Source: Rhododendron vialii (Eukaryota > Streptophyta > Magnoliopsida > Ericales > Ericaceae). From it: a DNA stretch of 64,000 bases. The stretch covers positions 33,031,001-33,095,000 of the forward strand of contig NC_080563.1 in NCBI RefSeq assembly GCF_030253575.1. Reading direction: 5' to 3'. Below the pieces are notes generated by a model that was given only the letters and a program-made list of their open reading frames with translations, was not told the origin of the DNA and did not search any database. The translations under genes and the position numbers were made by a program. Below, piece by piece: positions 50,358 through 61,762 of this stretch (within the stretch, counting starts at the first letter, position 1; the number at the start of each line of letters is the position of its first letter).

Positions 50358-50513
50358 TGTATCGATACTGCTCTTCTCAGTATCGATACAGGAATCTCTG
50401 GAACGGCTTAGGTTACTGTCGTATCGATACTGATTAAATCAGTATCGATACAATCGGTCTCTGGAAGTTTTTAAGGCCTGTTGTATAGATACTGAAATTC
50501 ATAGTATCTATAC
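50358..50513. repeat. Array of three palindromic hairpins in the 5' LTR
   Basis: Hairpin 1 (50358-50390): 13-base arms TGTATCGATACTG/CAGTATCGATACA around a 7-base loop. Hairpin 2 (50421-50451): 15-base arms starting GTATCGATACTGATT around one base. Hairpin 3 (50483-50513): 11-base arms GTATAGATACT/AGTATCTATAC around 9 bases. All arms are perfect. The same array is at 57287-57442 in the 3' LTR. Confidence 0.95.
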
Positions 50514-50791
50514 TTCAATGCCTTAAGGCTAAGTTTTGTTTCTTGTTCCGACTCCATTGTCTTGACCCCCGATCGCTTCTAACTTGTTCCAAACGTCACC
50601 AAATCACTCCATAACACTATCGATCATATTCGTTGAGTTCGTTGAGTATCTTTGCAACCCTCGCCCCTTGTTTGGTATAATTGGACGTTGATTTCCATAT
50701 GGACTTTGATTAAATTGAAATGACACGTTATGTGAGTAAGAGATTTTTGGACACTTATCGACACAACGAGAACATTTGGGGCCCATCGACG

Positions 50792-50945
50792 GGTGGGTGC
50801 CTGGCAGGGGATATCAGGGTCCCATAATTAGCCTGGCAGGAGCTTATGCTCATAATGATCACTCAAGGCCTAACCTTCTCGGTGGGCGCTTGGCAGGGGA
50901 TATCGGGGTCCCATAATTAGCCCGGCAGGAGCTTCGGCTCATGAC
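50792..50945. repeat. Imperfect direct repeat in the 5' LTR (offset 89 bp)
   Basis: GGTGGGTGCCTGGCAGGGGA.. at 50792 recurs as GGTGGGCGCTTGGCAGGGGA.. at 50881. Each unit continues through CCCATAATTAGCC and GGCAGGAGCTT, about 65 bases of clear similarity. It is duplicated in the 3' LTR at 57721 and 57810. Confidence 0.9.
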
Positions 50946-51494
50946 ACTTAACGTGAAGCGATATTGGACACATGGAGAGTGAAACGGTTAAAGATTGAGG
51001 TGTATACCAAATTTCATACTGAGTTTGTCGGATTGTTAAGCCTCGGTTATTGCCTATTGTGTGGTCTGTATCTCGTTCTTCTTTGTGATCATCCTTGCAT
51101 TTCTCTTGCATATAATGTTAGCATAGAATTTCCTACTGGGCTAGTGTAGCTCAAGCCTATTATCATTTTCAGGTACTAATACAGGACAATAGCGTGCATG
51201 CTTGGAATGCTTGGATGTGATCATTATTTTGAAAGCTATCGATTGAGGAGTTACTTAGGCATCTTTGTAAATCTCTTTGAAGATGTATTTGTAACTTTAT
51301 AGTAAATCTTTTGACTATGGAATATTGTAACCTTTAACTCTTGAATATTCAGTACTTGCGTTAATTTGGGCCTCGGAGCCGAAGATGTAATATTTTGGGA
51401 ACGCTACTTCATTTTGGTTATCGTACAAATTATGGCGAGATTTTATTTATGGAAATCATTTATATTTATGTTAAAAATCGAGGGTGTGACAACT

Positions 51495-51506
51495 TGGTAT
51501 CAGAGC
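51495..51506 (+). promoter_or_regulatory. Primer-binding site (initiator tRNA-Met)
   Basis: TGGTATCAGAGC begins three bases after the 5' LTR. It is complementary to the 3' end of plant initiator methionine tRNA, the usual primer for minus-strand synthesis in these elements. Confidence 0.9.
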
Positions 51507-51754
51507 GTTAGGTTTAGAACACCTAGCGACCGTGGGGAGACGTTTCGTCTCATGGGTTCAAAATTCTGTATTTTTTTTTACATGACTTGTGCATGCTTGT
51601 GTGACTAACATTCGTATGATTACGTGGCATTGCATTTTCGATATCGTAGAGTGGTGTAGAGTTGTTATTAACCTGTGTTGGGAATTTGGGGACTTAGACC
51701 TCATAGTTGTGATGTTGTGATTAATAGTTTTCCTTTCTTATATCTTGTAGTAAG

Positions 51755-54700
51755 ATGCCTCCGAAATCGCGTGTTAGGCGGGGTGTGGCAGGAAATCGGG
51801 GAGGTCGTGGCCGTGGTCGTGGCCGTGGGGTGCCACCGGAGGATGAGGTTAGTCAGCATGGGGAGAACCCAGGTAGGAATCCGGGGGCTGGGGCCGGTAG
51901 GGGTGCAGGAATACCACCCAATCAAACTCAATTTGCTAGGGATCTTGTCGCAGCACTTACAGCTGCAAATCTGTTCAACCAAGCTCCTAGAGAAAATGCA
52001 GACAACCGAGCCTTATCCGCAATGCGAGAATTTAGCCGTAGGAATCCACCGACGTTTGATGGGACAAGTAGTGATCCTCTTGTGGCCGATCATTGGTTAG
52101 CACAAATCCGTAAACTTTTCAATGCTCTTAAGATTACCGAAGACGATTTACGAGTGAATATCGTGGCTGTTCAACTTACCGGGGAAGCCAATGAGTGGTG
52201 GGAGTCTGTCCTAGAATCTAGGAAGGATGCGAGGAGAGCGACAAGGACCGTAGCTCAAGTAAATGAACCGGATGTTGAAAATTTGACGTGGGCCGAGTTT
52301 GAGACATTATTTGAGGAACAATACTTTCCAGAGACTAGTCGTGAGCAGTTGAGAGATCAGTTTGAGAAGTTGGAGCAGGGGGGTATGACCGTGTCGGAAT
52401 ACGCTCAAAAGTTTCAGTCTTTATCTCGATTTGCGCCAGAGTTGGTGGCGACGGAGGAAAGGAAATGTAGACGTTTTGAGAAAGGGCTTCATAATACCGT
52501 GAGGAGAATGGTAATGGTGCAACGTAAGACAAAATACGCCGAGGTTGTTGAGTGTGCGAGAAGTATTGAAATACCAAAGGAAGCACAGAGGAATAGGGGA
52601 GTTTGGGAACCGAGGCAACAAGTTGTGAGTGTGAGTTCATCGTCAGGAAGCTTTGGGAGTCAAGGACGGAAGAGACAGAGGGAACCATCTCAGCAACCAT
52701 CTAACCAATCCAACTTTAGGGTACCTTCTTCTTCAGGGACTCGGGGTGCTTTGTCTAGACCTCCGTCTGTGTGCTACAAGTGCAATCAACCTGGACACGT
52801 TCGTGCTCAGTGTCCACATCTCCAGAAGGCTTGTTATGTTTGTGGGAAGATGGATCATCTCGCTAGGAATTGTCCTCAGGGGTCGATAGTGCAAAGTGAG
52901 TCGGGTTCCGTGCAGCAGCCGGGAACGGGGTATAATGTTGGCCAACAGTTTAGGGGCACTCAGAGGCAGCAACAACCTCACTTCCGCCAGACTACGTCGG
53001 TTCAGAGTTCCGGGGGTGACAAGGGAGCGAGTTCTTCCGCGCCTACTCAGGGTTCTGGTCAGAGGGGAGGTTTTGCACAAGGTCAGAGTACCCAGGGGCG
53101 TGTTTTCAACATCAACTCGAATGCTTCACCTTCTATTTCTCAGGTTCCAGAAGCATCCGTTGTGAGGGGTACATTTCTTTTGTTCAACTCCTTTGCTAAA
53201 GTACTCTTTGATTCTGGAGCATCGCATTCATTCATTGCTGCATCATTTGTGTGTGCCTTGGAATTGGAAACGGAGAGTCTTAGTCCTCCTTTGTTTGTTG
53301 AGACACCATTAGGGGGTAGAACGCCTCTTGGTCATATTTGTCGAGATTGCGAGTTAGTCATTTGTGACCATCGTTTTGTATTCGACTGCATCGTTTTGGG
53401 AATGTCGGGGTTTGATCTTATCTTGGGAATGGATTGGCTATCTACCTTTCATGCTACCATCGATTGTTTCAAGCGTCGAGTTCGTATTTGTCCTCTTGAG
53501 GGTCCTTGTTTCCAATTCTTTGGGGAGCGTCGGGAGCCGTTGGAACCGTATCTATGTGGGTCTCGAGAGCGCGAGTCAATTTATTCCTTGTTGGCGAGTT
53601 TGACGTTAGATGAAGATTTGTCGACACGTGGGGAGTTACCTTTAGTAGTTCGCGAATTTCCCGATGTTTTTCCTGAAGAGTTACCTGGTTTACCTCCTGA
53701 AAGAGAGATTGAATTCGTTATCGATTTACTACCCGGTACCGCTCCTATCTCTATACCTCCGTATCGTTTCGCGCCAGCCGAATTGAGAGAGTTGAAGACT
53801 CAGTTGCAGGAATTGGAGAACTTAGGATTCATTCGTCCGAGTACGTCACCGTGGGGAGCACCGGCTCTTTTTGCGCAAAAGAAGGATGGTTCACTCCGCT
53901 TGTGTATCGATTATCGTAAGCTAAACCGAGTCACCATTAAGAATAAGTATCCCATGCCTAGAATCGATGATTTGTTTGATCAACTTCGGGGTGCGACCTG
54001 TTTTTCCAAAATTGATTTGAGGTCCGGTTACCACCAGTTGAGGGTTCGGAGAGAGGATATTCCTAAGACCGCATTCCGCACTCGTTATGGCCATTACGAA
54101 TTCGTTGTTATGCCTTTCGGATTGACGAACGCTCCAGCTACATTCATGGACTTAATGAATCGTATCTTTCGTGCATACCTTGATCGTTTTGTGGTTGTAT
54201 TCGTCGATGATATCCTTATCTATTCGCCAACGGAGGAGAAACACCAATCGCATCTCACCATTGTTCTTGAAATCTTAAGGGAGCACCAATTGTACGCCAA
54301 GCTTAGTAAGTGTGAGTTTTGGCTATCCGAAGTCAAATTTTTGGGTCACGTGGTTTCGAAGGGTGGCGTGTCCGTCGATCCAGGAAAAATAGAGTCTGTT
54401 ATGAATTGGCAACGACCGAAGAACGTGTTCGAAATTCGTAGTTTTTTGGGTTTGGCCGGGTACTACCGCCGTTTTGTTCTTGATTTCTCTCGTTTAGCAG
54501 CGCCAATGACTAGATTAACACGTAAGGGGACTCGTTTTGTTTGGAGTGACGCATGTGAGATGGCCTTTGAAGAATTGAAGAAGCGATTGACGACTGCACC
54601 GGTTCTGATTGTGCCCGAACGTGGAGTTGGCTACTCTGTATATTGTGATGCGTCTAAGGAAGGGTTAGGGTGCGTGTTGATGCAAGCAGGGCGAGTAGTG

Positions 54701-56587
54701 GCGTATGGATCGCGACAGTTGAAAACTCACGAGCGAAACTACCCTACCCATGATCTAGAACTTGCGGCCGTCGTTTTTGCTTTGAAAAGTTGGCGTCATT
54801 ATTTGTACGGTGAAAAATTTGAAGTATTTTCCGACCACAAAAGTTTGAAATATTTGTTTTCTCAAAAGGAACTTAACCTTCGACAACGCCGTTGGATGGA
54901 GCATTTAGAGGACTACGATTTCGAATTGCAATATCACCCGGGGAAAGCGAATGTCGTGGCGGATGCGTTGAGTAGAAAACCGATACACTTAGCGAGTCTA
55001 GCTATCCACGAGTGGAAAATGATGAACGATTTGGGCTTTTATGCTTCGCATTTCGAGGAAGTTCGGGAAGGGGTTACGTTATGCAACTTGACCGTGCAAT
55101 CAACTTTATCGACTCGAGTAATTGAGGCACAACAACACGATGAAGAAGCGGAGGAACTTCGTGCTAAATTCCTTAGTGGAAAAGCTCAAGAGGGGTGGAT
55201 GATACACGCCGATCAAAGCTTGCGCTATCAAGGAAAGTTGTTCGTACCCGTTTCGTGTCGGGAAGAAATCTTGCGAGAGTTTCACCATTCACCGTTAGCC
55301 GTCCATCCGGGGGGAACGAAAATGTATCATGACTTGCGTAGGCAATTCTGGTGGTCCGGAATGAAGAGGGACGTTGTGATTTTCGTATCCAGGTGTCTTA
55401 CGTGTCAACAAGTGAAAGCCGAACATCAACGACCCGCAGGAGAGTTACAACCATTGCCTGTGGCCGAGTGGAAGTGGGAGAACGTGACGATGGATTTCGT
55501 TACGGGTTTACCGAGGTCGCCAAGGGGGCATGACGCTATTTGGGTAATCGTGGACCGTTTGACGAAAACAGCACACTTCTTACCTATTCAGGTTACCGAT
55601 TCCGTGGATGCACTTAGCCGTTTGTATATTCGGGAGATTATCCGACTTCATGGGATTCCCGTATCTATCGTGTCCGATCGAGATCCGAGATTTACCGCGC
55701 GTTTTTGGCAAAGCTTGCAAGCCGCTTTGGGCACCAACCTTTTGTTTAGTACTGCGTATCATCCTCAAACCGATGGGCAATCCGAGAGAACGATTCAGAT
55801 TTTGAAAGACATGCTTCGGGCTTGTGTCTTGGATTTTCGGGGTAGTTGGGAGGATCACTTACCGTTAGTCGAATTCGCGTACAATAATAGCTATCAATCT
55901 AGTATCGAGATGGCACCTTATGAGGCTTTGTATGGGAGACCATGTCGATCGCCTGTGTGTTGGACCGAATTAGGTGAGGCTACGTTAGTGGGGCCGGATA
56001 TGATCAAGGAGACCTCCGAGAGTATGAAAGCTATTCGCCAACGCCTTAAGAAAGCACAAGAAAGAACAATCGAACAAGTCAAGGTGATCCGCCAAAGATT
56101 GTTGACCGCTCAAAGTAGACAAAAGAACTATGCTGATCGTCGTCGTCGCCCATTGTCATTTGAAGAAGGGGACCACGTATTCCTTAAAGTATCGCCTCGT
56201 AGGGGTTTGTCACGTTTTGGAAAGAAAGGGAAGCTTTCGCCACGTTATATTGGGCCGTTTGATATCATTGAGAAGTTTGGGGAGGTCGCGTATCGTTTGG
56301 CGTTGCCACCGAAGCTATCGGGTGTACATGACGTGTTTCACGTGTCTATGTTGAGGAAATATGAACCGGATCCGTCGCACGTGTTAGAATGGTCCGAACT
56401 TGAGTTGGAGGCCGACGTGTCTTATGGAGAGGAACCGATGCGTATCCTAGATTCGCGTGACCAAGTACTAAGGGGTAAGACGATACCGTTAGTGCGAGTC
56501 TTGTGGAGCAATCAGGGTAGAGAAGAGTCGACATGGGAAAGGGAGGACGAAGTTAGAGAAAAGTATCCGCACCTATTTTCGGAATGA
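51755..56587 (+). CDS. Tekay/Del gag-pol polyprotein (1610 aa)
   Basis: A single open frame from an ATG 264 bp past the LTR. Domains in order: Arg-Gly-rich N terminus; gag (about 92-280); two CCHC knuckles (C340-C353 and C360-C373); aspartic protease with DSGA at D486; reverse transcriptase (about 665-860) with FVDD at D818-D819; RNase H (about 960-1075) with D965, E1002, D1027 and D1070; integrase HHCC zinc finger (H1178, H1184, C1214, C1217 region); DDE core D1247, D1308, E1344 with 35 residues between the last two; a GPF-type region near 1500; and a chromodomain-like end (about 1556-1610, [10 protein letters not shown] to STWERE). All catalytic residues are present and there is no stop or frameshift. 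An apparent short duplication lies at about 1426-1456 ([20 protein letters not shown]). The product makes and integrates element cDNA; the chromodomain probably guides heterochromatic targeting. Confidence 0.97.
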   Translation: MPPKSRVRRGVAGNRGGRGRGRGRGVPPEDEVSQHGENPGRNPGAGAGRGAGIPPNQTQFARDLVAALTAANLFNQAPRENADNRALSAMREFSRRNPPTFDGTSSDPLVADHWLAQIRKLFNALKITEDDLRVNIVAVQLTGEANEWWESVLESRKDARRATRTVAQVNEPDVENLTWAEFETLFEEQYFPETSREQLRDQFEKLEQGGMTVSEYAQKFQSLSRFAPELVATEERKCRRFEKGLHNTVRRMVMVQRKTKYAEVVECARSIEIPKEAQRNRGVWEPRQQVVSVSSSSGSFGSQGRKRQREPSQQPSNQSNFRVPSSSGTRGALSRPPSVCYKCNQPGHVRAQCPHLQKACYVCGKMDHLARNCPQGSIVQSESGSVQQPGTGYNVGQQFRGTQRQQQPHFRQTTSVQSSGGDKGASSSAPTQGSGQRGGFAQGQSTQGRVFNINSNASPSISQVPEASVVRGTFLLFNSFAKVLFDSGASHSFIAASFVCALELETESLSPPLFVETPLGGRTPLGHICRDCELVICDHRFVFDCIVLGMSGFDLILGMDWLSTFHATIDCFKRRVRICPLEGPCFQFFGERREPLEPYLCGSRERESIYSLLASLTLDEDLSTRGELPLVVREFPDVFPEELPGLPPEREIEFVIDLLPGTAPISIPPYRFAPAELRELKTQLQELENLGFIRPSTSPWGAPALFAQKKDGSLRLCIDYRKLNRVTIKNKYPMPRIDDLFDQLRGATCFSKIDLRSGYHQLRVRREDIPKTAFRTRYGHYEFVVMPFGLTNAPATFMDLMNRIFRAYLDRFVVVFVDDILIYSPTEEKHQSHLTIVLEILREHQLYAKLSKCEFWLSEVKFLGHVVSKGGVSVDPGKIESVMNWQRPKNVFEIRSFLGLAGYYRRFVLDFSRLAAPMTRLTRKGTRFVWSDACEMAFEELKKRLTTAPVLIVPERGVGYSVYCDASKEGLGCVLMQAGRVVAYGSRQLKTHERNYPTHDLELAAVVFALKSWRHYLYGEKFEVFSDHKSLKYLFSQKELNLRQRRWMEHLEDYDFELQYHPGKANVVADALSRKPIHLASLAIHEWKMMNDLGFYASHFEEVREGVTLCNLTVQSTLSTRVIEAQQHDEEAEELRAKFLSGKAQEGWMIHADQSLRYQGKLFVPVSCREEILREFHHSPLAVHPGGTKMYHDLRRQFWWSGMKRDVVIFVSRCLTCQQVKAEHQRPAGELQPLPVAEWKWENVTMDFVTGLPRSPRGHDAIWVIVDRLTKTAHFLPIQVTDSVDALSRLYIREIIRLHGIPVSIVSDRDPRFTARFWQSLQAALGTNLLFSTAYHPQTDGQSERTIQILKDMLRACVLDFRGSWEDHLPLVEFAYNNSYQSSIEMAPYEALYGRPCRSPVCWTELGEATLVGPDMIKETSESMKAIRQRLKKAQERTIEQVKVIRQRLLTAQSRQKNYADRRRRPLSFEEGDHVFLKVSPRRGLSRFGKKGKLSPRYIGPFDIIEKFGEVAYRLALPPKLSGVHDVFHVSMLRKYEPDPSHVLEWSELELEADVSYGEEPMRILDSRDQVLRGKTIPLVRVLWSNQGREESTWEREDEVREKYPHLFSE

Positions 56588-56724
56588 ACCAATGTGAGTG
56601 TTTAAGATTTACGTGTCTTGATAATTGACTTGTTGCATAAGATTAATGGCTATGATTGTTGCATGCATATATGATGTATATGTTAGCTAACCTTGGCTTG
56701 GAAAAATTTCGAGGACGAAATTTC

Positions 56725-56740
56725 TTTAAGGAGAGTAGAA
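56725..56740 (+). promoter_or_regulatory. Polypurine tract before the 3' LTR
   Basis: TTAAGGAGAGTAGAA lies directly against the 3' LTR, after the TTCGAGGACGAAATTTCTTT lead-in found before the 3' LTR of many plant gypsy elements. It primes plus-strand synthesis. The tract is interrupted by one T, so it is weaker than the usual run of G. Confidence 0.8.
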
Positions 56741-58420
56741 TGTAGAGACCCGTAAATTCATTTTATAATTTTATTGTTTTATAAATGGAAAAGTGATGGA
56801 TTAATGAGAATATTGTAGTTGGGGGTCAAAGTGTAAGGAGTTGAAAGTTATGGGTGCTAGTGTAATTTGTGCATGTGTGTGCCGTGTATATGCCTGGGAA
56901 ATTTTTTTCCCTTTTCACTTTTTTTTTCATCTCTCTCCCAGCTCTCTCTCGGCTCTCTCCCTCTCTCTTGCCCTCTCACCAAATTTCACTCCAATAACCC
57001 AAAACCCACTCAACACAACCTTCAAACATTCATCCTCTACGCTTATTGTGGTCCGTATTTCACCGGTTGGAGCTCGGTGGAGTCGTATTGCTCTCGGTTT
57101 CGATTTTCGGAAGCTAGGGCTTGAAATTCTTGTGGGTTTCGTTCTTCGGCCTCGAGGTAGGGATTCTACCTCTCAATATATGTAATAGAAGTGCTCTCCT
57201 TGCTTGAAATCGTGTCTATTGTTGTTGTTGTTGTTGTTGTGGTTGGATTTCTTGAAATCTGCAGAAAATTTGCTCGAACACCCATTTGTATCGATACTGC
57301 TCTTCTCAGTATCGATACAGGAATCTCTGGAACGGCTTAGGTTACTGTCGTATCGATACTGATTAAATCAGTATCGATACAATCGGTCTCTGGAAGTTTT
57401 TAAGGCCTGTTGTATAGATACTGAAATTCATAGTATCTATACTTCAATGCCTTAAGGCTAAGTTTTGTTTCTTGTTCCGACTCCATTGTCTTGACCCCCG
57501 ATCGCTTCTAACTTGTTCCAAACGTCACCAAATCACTCCATAACACTATCGATCATATTCGTTGAGTTCGTTGAGTATCTTTGCAACCCTCGCCCCTTGT
57601 TTAGTATAATTGAACGTTGATTTCCATATGGACTTTGATTAAATTGAAATGACACGTTATGTGAGTAAGAGATTTTTGGACACTTATCGACACAACGAGA
57701 ACATTTGGGGCCCATCGACGGGTGGGTGCCTGGCAGGGGATATCAGGGTCCCATAATTAGCCTGGCAGGAGCTTATGCTCATAATGATCACTCAAGGCCT
57801 AACCTTCTCGGTGGGCGCTTGGCAGGGGATATCGGAGTCCCATAATTAGCCCGGCAGGAGCTTCGGCTCATGACACTTAACGTGAAGCGATATTGGACAC
57901 ATGGAGAGTGAAACGGTTAAAGATTGAGGTGTATACCAAATTTCATACTGAGTTTGTCGGATTGTTAAGCCTCGGTTATTGCCTATTGTGTGGTCTGTAT
58001 CTCGTTCTTCTTTGTGATCATCCTTGCATTTCTCTTGCATATAATGTTAGCATAGAATTTCCTACTGGGCTAGTGTAGCTCAAGCCTATTATCATTTTCA
58101 GGTACTAATACAGGACAATAGCGTGCATGCTTGGAATGCTTGGATGTGATCATTATTTTGAAAGCTATCGATTGAGGAGTTACTTAGGCATCTTTGTAAA
58201 TCTCTTTGAAGATGTATTTGTAACTTTATAGTAAATCTTTTGACTATGGAATATTGTAACCTTTAACTCTTGAATATTCAGTACTTGCGTTAATTTGGGC
58301 CTCGGAGCCGAAGATGTAATATTTTGGGAACGCTACTTCATTTTGGTTATCGTACAAATTATGGCGAGATTTTATTTATGGAAATCATTTATATTTATGT
58401 TAAAAATCGAGGGTGTGACA
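56741..58420 (+). repeat. Tekay 3' LTR
   Basis: A 1680-bp copy of the 5' LTR. The differences I found are one base near 57041 (G in the 5' LTR, T here), two near 57603 and 57612 (G to A), one near 57837 (G to A), and one extra TTG in the repeat near 57220. The three hairpins lie at 57287-57319, 57350-57380 and 57412-57442. Confidence 0.96.
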
Positions 58421-58665
58421 AAAACAGGCCCCACAAAAAATGTGAAAATAAGAACCGTAGGGGGCACTAGAATTCAACCCTGAAGTGAAAAGAAACCTAG
58501 GGCTACTGTTGGTATGTCGTTGTTGGGTATTGAAAGATTTTTTTTTTTCAATTTTCTTAATGCCTGTAAGTAGAAGTTGGGAGTTAGAGAGAACTTGATT
58601 GAGTCCATATATAATCACTGTTGTTGTTATTATTATGATTATTATTATTCTATGAAAAAAGAGTA

Positions 58666-59358
58666 CTTAATTTTAGGGTTGTTCACACATCGGATTCCGG
58701 TTCTTAAAAAATGCAGTTCGGATCAAAATTCCTGCGATTTGGTTCCAATCCAATCCATAAGTCACAAATCGGTTTCCGTTTTACCCATGGATTGCCAAGA
58801 AATTTTTGCGGAATTAAGTTTCAGCATCTCTAATACTTATATTGATAAACTCTCACATTTAATGTAAATATTAGATAAACTATATCACATTTAATGTAAA
58901 ATGCTTACAAACATAAATATTTCTCCCTTTTTCCCCACGTTTACAAGCATAGGACACACATACACTTGTACAAATGCTAAAATAGCCAGAGCCACACAAT
59001 TGAGCTACTGCCCAACTTCCCAATTAAGTTTCCGAGCCAGAGCCACACTATATGGATACAAACACTTTACCCCCTTAGTTTTATATGGATACGCTAAACC
59101 ATATTTAGGTAAAATTATCAAATACTACTAGTTAAAAGTATTTGTAACAATAGGTAAAACTATTTAGACACACACACACATATCTGGTTCGATTAATCCA
59201 CGGTTTCTAAATGAAAATCCATGTACCGATCCGTATCTCACTGATAATTTTTGGATCCATGTCCGGATCATTAATCCGCGGAAGGGATCGGTTCGGTTCG
59301 GACCGATTTCACAGGTCACCACAGGTCACTGGATATTTCGAGCAGCCCTACTAAATTT
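58666..59358. mobile_element. hAT-type MITE with near-perfect 8-bp target duplication
   Basis: The element (58674-59350) starts TAGGGTTGTTCACAC and ends with the complement of TAGGGCTGCTCGAAA. It is flanked by CTTAATTT (58666-58673) and CTAAATTT (59351-59358), 8-mers differing at one base. The TAGGG ends and 8-bp duplication define hAT. The interior is rich in GGTTCGG and ATCGG motifs and has no transposase. Confidence 0.8.
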
Positions 59359-59399
59359 ACAAAATACAAAAAATAGAAAACTGAGCCGACAATATAACC

Positions 59400-61291
59400 A
59401 GCAACCTACCTCTGTTGCGACGGTAGAAAGAGCCTGTAGTTCCTTCTGGACTTTCCGCCTCCCATAGAAGACACAGCATGCCAGTGATGTGTACTGCACA
59501 CCCCTTTCCAGGGTCCAGTCTCCACCTCGACAATGCCGACAAATCTGCAAGTGAATTTAACCATCAATTCTATTATATTGGACTTCACTCAGAGCAAGAA
59601 AATATGCAATTATGAAATTAAGCACAAGCACATTCACACGTAGACAGGTACACCCCTTGCGCACGCACAGCAACAGAAAAAAGAGAGCCACGAAGCAGGG
59701 TATTTGAACTAGTATTAACAGCAATACAAGATCTTAGTATTATTTTAGTATTATCGAAGGTGATCAAAGAATTCATCATAGAAGTTGATCATTGTAGTAT
59801 TATTCGACCAAATTCAGAAGTTTCCAGACTTCTTTATTCACCAAACCAACCACAAATTACCACAACGAAGTCAAACGAAATACGTTGATGCCTTGCAAGT
59901 TCTTCGAAATTCACCATTTCACGAGTCCAAAATATCAATGGACGATCTCATCACCCCAAACATCATCTCGTGGACCCAATGGAAATCATAACTTTCTTGA
60001 GAGTTCTTCAAACTTCAATAGAATCTCATACCAAAATGTTTCCCGGTAAAAAAGGGAAAGTAAGGTGCAACCTGGAATAAAAGGCTAACGTTGGATCTGG
60101 AGCCACAAAAACAAAAGGTTAACCTGTAATGAGGAGGTGCGAGCAAAAACAACAAAAAAGTGAAAAACATACTTTTGCAACAGAGATTAAAATGAACCCC
60201 TTGCGCTGTTCAAGTGAACCCTCCCGCAGCCCAAAAAAGTCCAACCCACACTTCATCAATACACAAAAAAAGCCCAATCCACTAGCTGGTACCCACCCCC
60301 AAAGGGCCAAATTCTCTGCCTGCTCTTGCAAACTGATCTCTCACTCTGGTTACTTATAACAAGAAGTCCAAGTAAAATAGTGCTGATAACGAAGCTATTC
60401 TACACGATTTCAGAATATGAAACTCATTGTGGTCAAGAGGTGTGAATGTGTTAAAATATTCCTTTTGCTTGTGTTTAAAAAAGTTCAATATCGTTAGCAG
60501 TTCTTTATTTCGTAAAATAGAATGTGTAGGATTAACTTCTTGTATGTCACTGCTGACTCAAATTCTTGGAGCCACCCCGCGTATGGATCATATCTGATAC
60601 AAGCAGTCATGGAAATAAAGGTGATCAATCCCATGCTACAGTAGACGATTACAGTAATGATACTCACAGCAGCAAGATGTTGGATCTCTCGTTCCAATTG
60701 TGAAGTTCTTCCAATAATAGCTATCGCAACAGCAGCTTCATTCTTTAAACATTGACCACATAAGTGGGCTGAATCTTGGACCAACTCACCACAAGGACAC
60801 AATGCTTTGACAGATAGTAGTAATCAACTCTAGTTCGATGAGCATTCGGAGCATATGACTGATGTTTAGCAATAAATACCCGTCCCAGGCGGGGCATTTC
60901 TGAAAACCACTGGTTCAAGTCCACTCCAACTAGTCCAAAAACTCTCTGCAATGCTGGTATTATCTGTTTCGTTATGTAATAAATATCGTTCAATCTAAAG
61001 GGGGAATTGATCGCCAGAAAGTCCAGGGGGTCCACCACCATATCAACGAGGCGGGACCCAGGTTCTCCGTGGACTACGACATAAAGTACTCATTCTCCAG
61101 ACTGTGGTTCTGCCCTAGGGTCCGTCCTCATTGATTTAGCCGCCACAATTGCAGCAAGTGGGAGTGACGAGGAAGCCCTCGTGCTGTAGGTACCTAATCG
61201 AACCTCCTTGGCAAAAACGAAATCCTGAAGAGAAACCCTGCCAGATAAAATCCGTTTCCACTGACGAAGCAAGTATGCAGCGTGCTTTAAC
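59400..61291 (-). pseudogene. REV3: REV3 (DNA polymerase zeta catalytic subunit) C-terminal pseudogene fragment
   Basis: Two minus-strand exons remain. Exon 61291-60668 encodes RQWKRILSGRVSLQDFVFAKEVRLGTYSTR, the VVVHGEPGSRLVDMVVDPLDFLA stretch, RLNDIYYITKQIIPALQRVFGLVG and the first cysteine motif CGELVQDSAHLCGQC, ending LEREIQHLAA at a GT donor. Exon 59544 to about 59400 begins ICRHCRGGDWTLE after an AG acceptor and holds VFYGRRKVQKELQALSTVATEVG. These are the end of the B-family polymerase domain and the C-terminal metal-binding motifs (CysA zinc, CysB iron-sulfur) of REV3, the translesion polymerase. It is broken by a TGA at 61090-61092, a one-base deletion near 60808-60812, loss of the third CysB cysteine (Tyr) and a decayed end. 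The N-terminal bulk of the gene is absent from the window, unless it lies beyond 64 kb. Confidence 0.85.
59551..60667. other. REV3: Intron of the REV3 pseudogene
   Basis: About 1.1 kb between a GTGAGT donor and a TGCAG acceptor (minus strand). No element or coding sequence was recognised inside it. Confidence 0.6.
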
Positions 61292-61532
61292 CTGTGTACA
61301 CACATATTCTTAAAAAACAAACCAATCTGTTTTCATCTTGTAAGAGACCGAAATGAGACACTACTGGAATAATGAAGCGTTTCAAACAAAAAGAGGCATC
61401 GTATAGTGAGACACATCAGAACTACTTAGCAAAACAAAACTCGTATCAACTTGAACATGAAAATTATTTGACTATAGTTGACCATTTGCATTTAATAGTG
61501 CTTAACGGTTATACCATACTCGTTCCTTTTTA

Positions 61533-61762
61533 CTCCCTCCGTCCCAATTTGTTTGTCCAATTCTGAGAATCCAACTTTTTAAGGGAACACAATGATTGCA
61601 CCTAGACATATTCAACTATCCAACATGTAACTTTTTTTAAAAGTTACTTTATTTTTTAAAAGAAAGAGCAAAAAGGGAATCTTATCTATCGAAAAGTCAA
61701 AGGGAGAAATATTTTGGGATATGCAAAAGCCTAAAAGTGGACAAACAAATTGCCAGAGCGAG
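61533..61762. mobile_element. Stowaway-like MITE
   Basis: The left end CTCCCTCCGTCCCAATTTGT and right end (reverse complement CTCGCTCTGGCAATTTGTTT) are inverted repeats, with TA on both sides. The length of about 230 bp is normal for Stowaway. Confidence 0.85.

Larger units (their letters stand above)
49815..51491 (+). repeat. Tekay 5' LTR
   Basis: A 1677-bp LTR bounded by TG and CA. It contains three consecutive hairpins at 50358-50390, 50421-50451 and 50483-50513, an imperfect 89-bp-offset direct repeat at 50792-50945, and a (TTG)6 tract near 50303-50320. The small ORFs within it recur in the 3' LTR simply because the LTRs are copies. Confidence 0.96.
49810..58425 (+). mobile_element. Intact Ty3/gypsy chromovirus, Tekay/Del clade, with 5-bp target duplication
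   Basis: The element spans 49815-58420 (8.6 kb) and is flanked by AAAAC at 49810-49814 and 58421-58425. It has two LTRs of 1677 and 1680 bp starting TGTAGAGACCC and ending GGGTGTGACA, a primer-binding site, one uninterrupted gag-pol frame and a polypurine tract. I count four substitutions and one 3-bp TTG-repeat difference between the LTRs, which points to a very recent insertion. Clade assignment rests on the single frame and the C-terminal chromodomain-like region. Confidence 0.96.
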
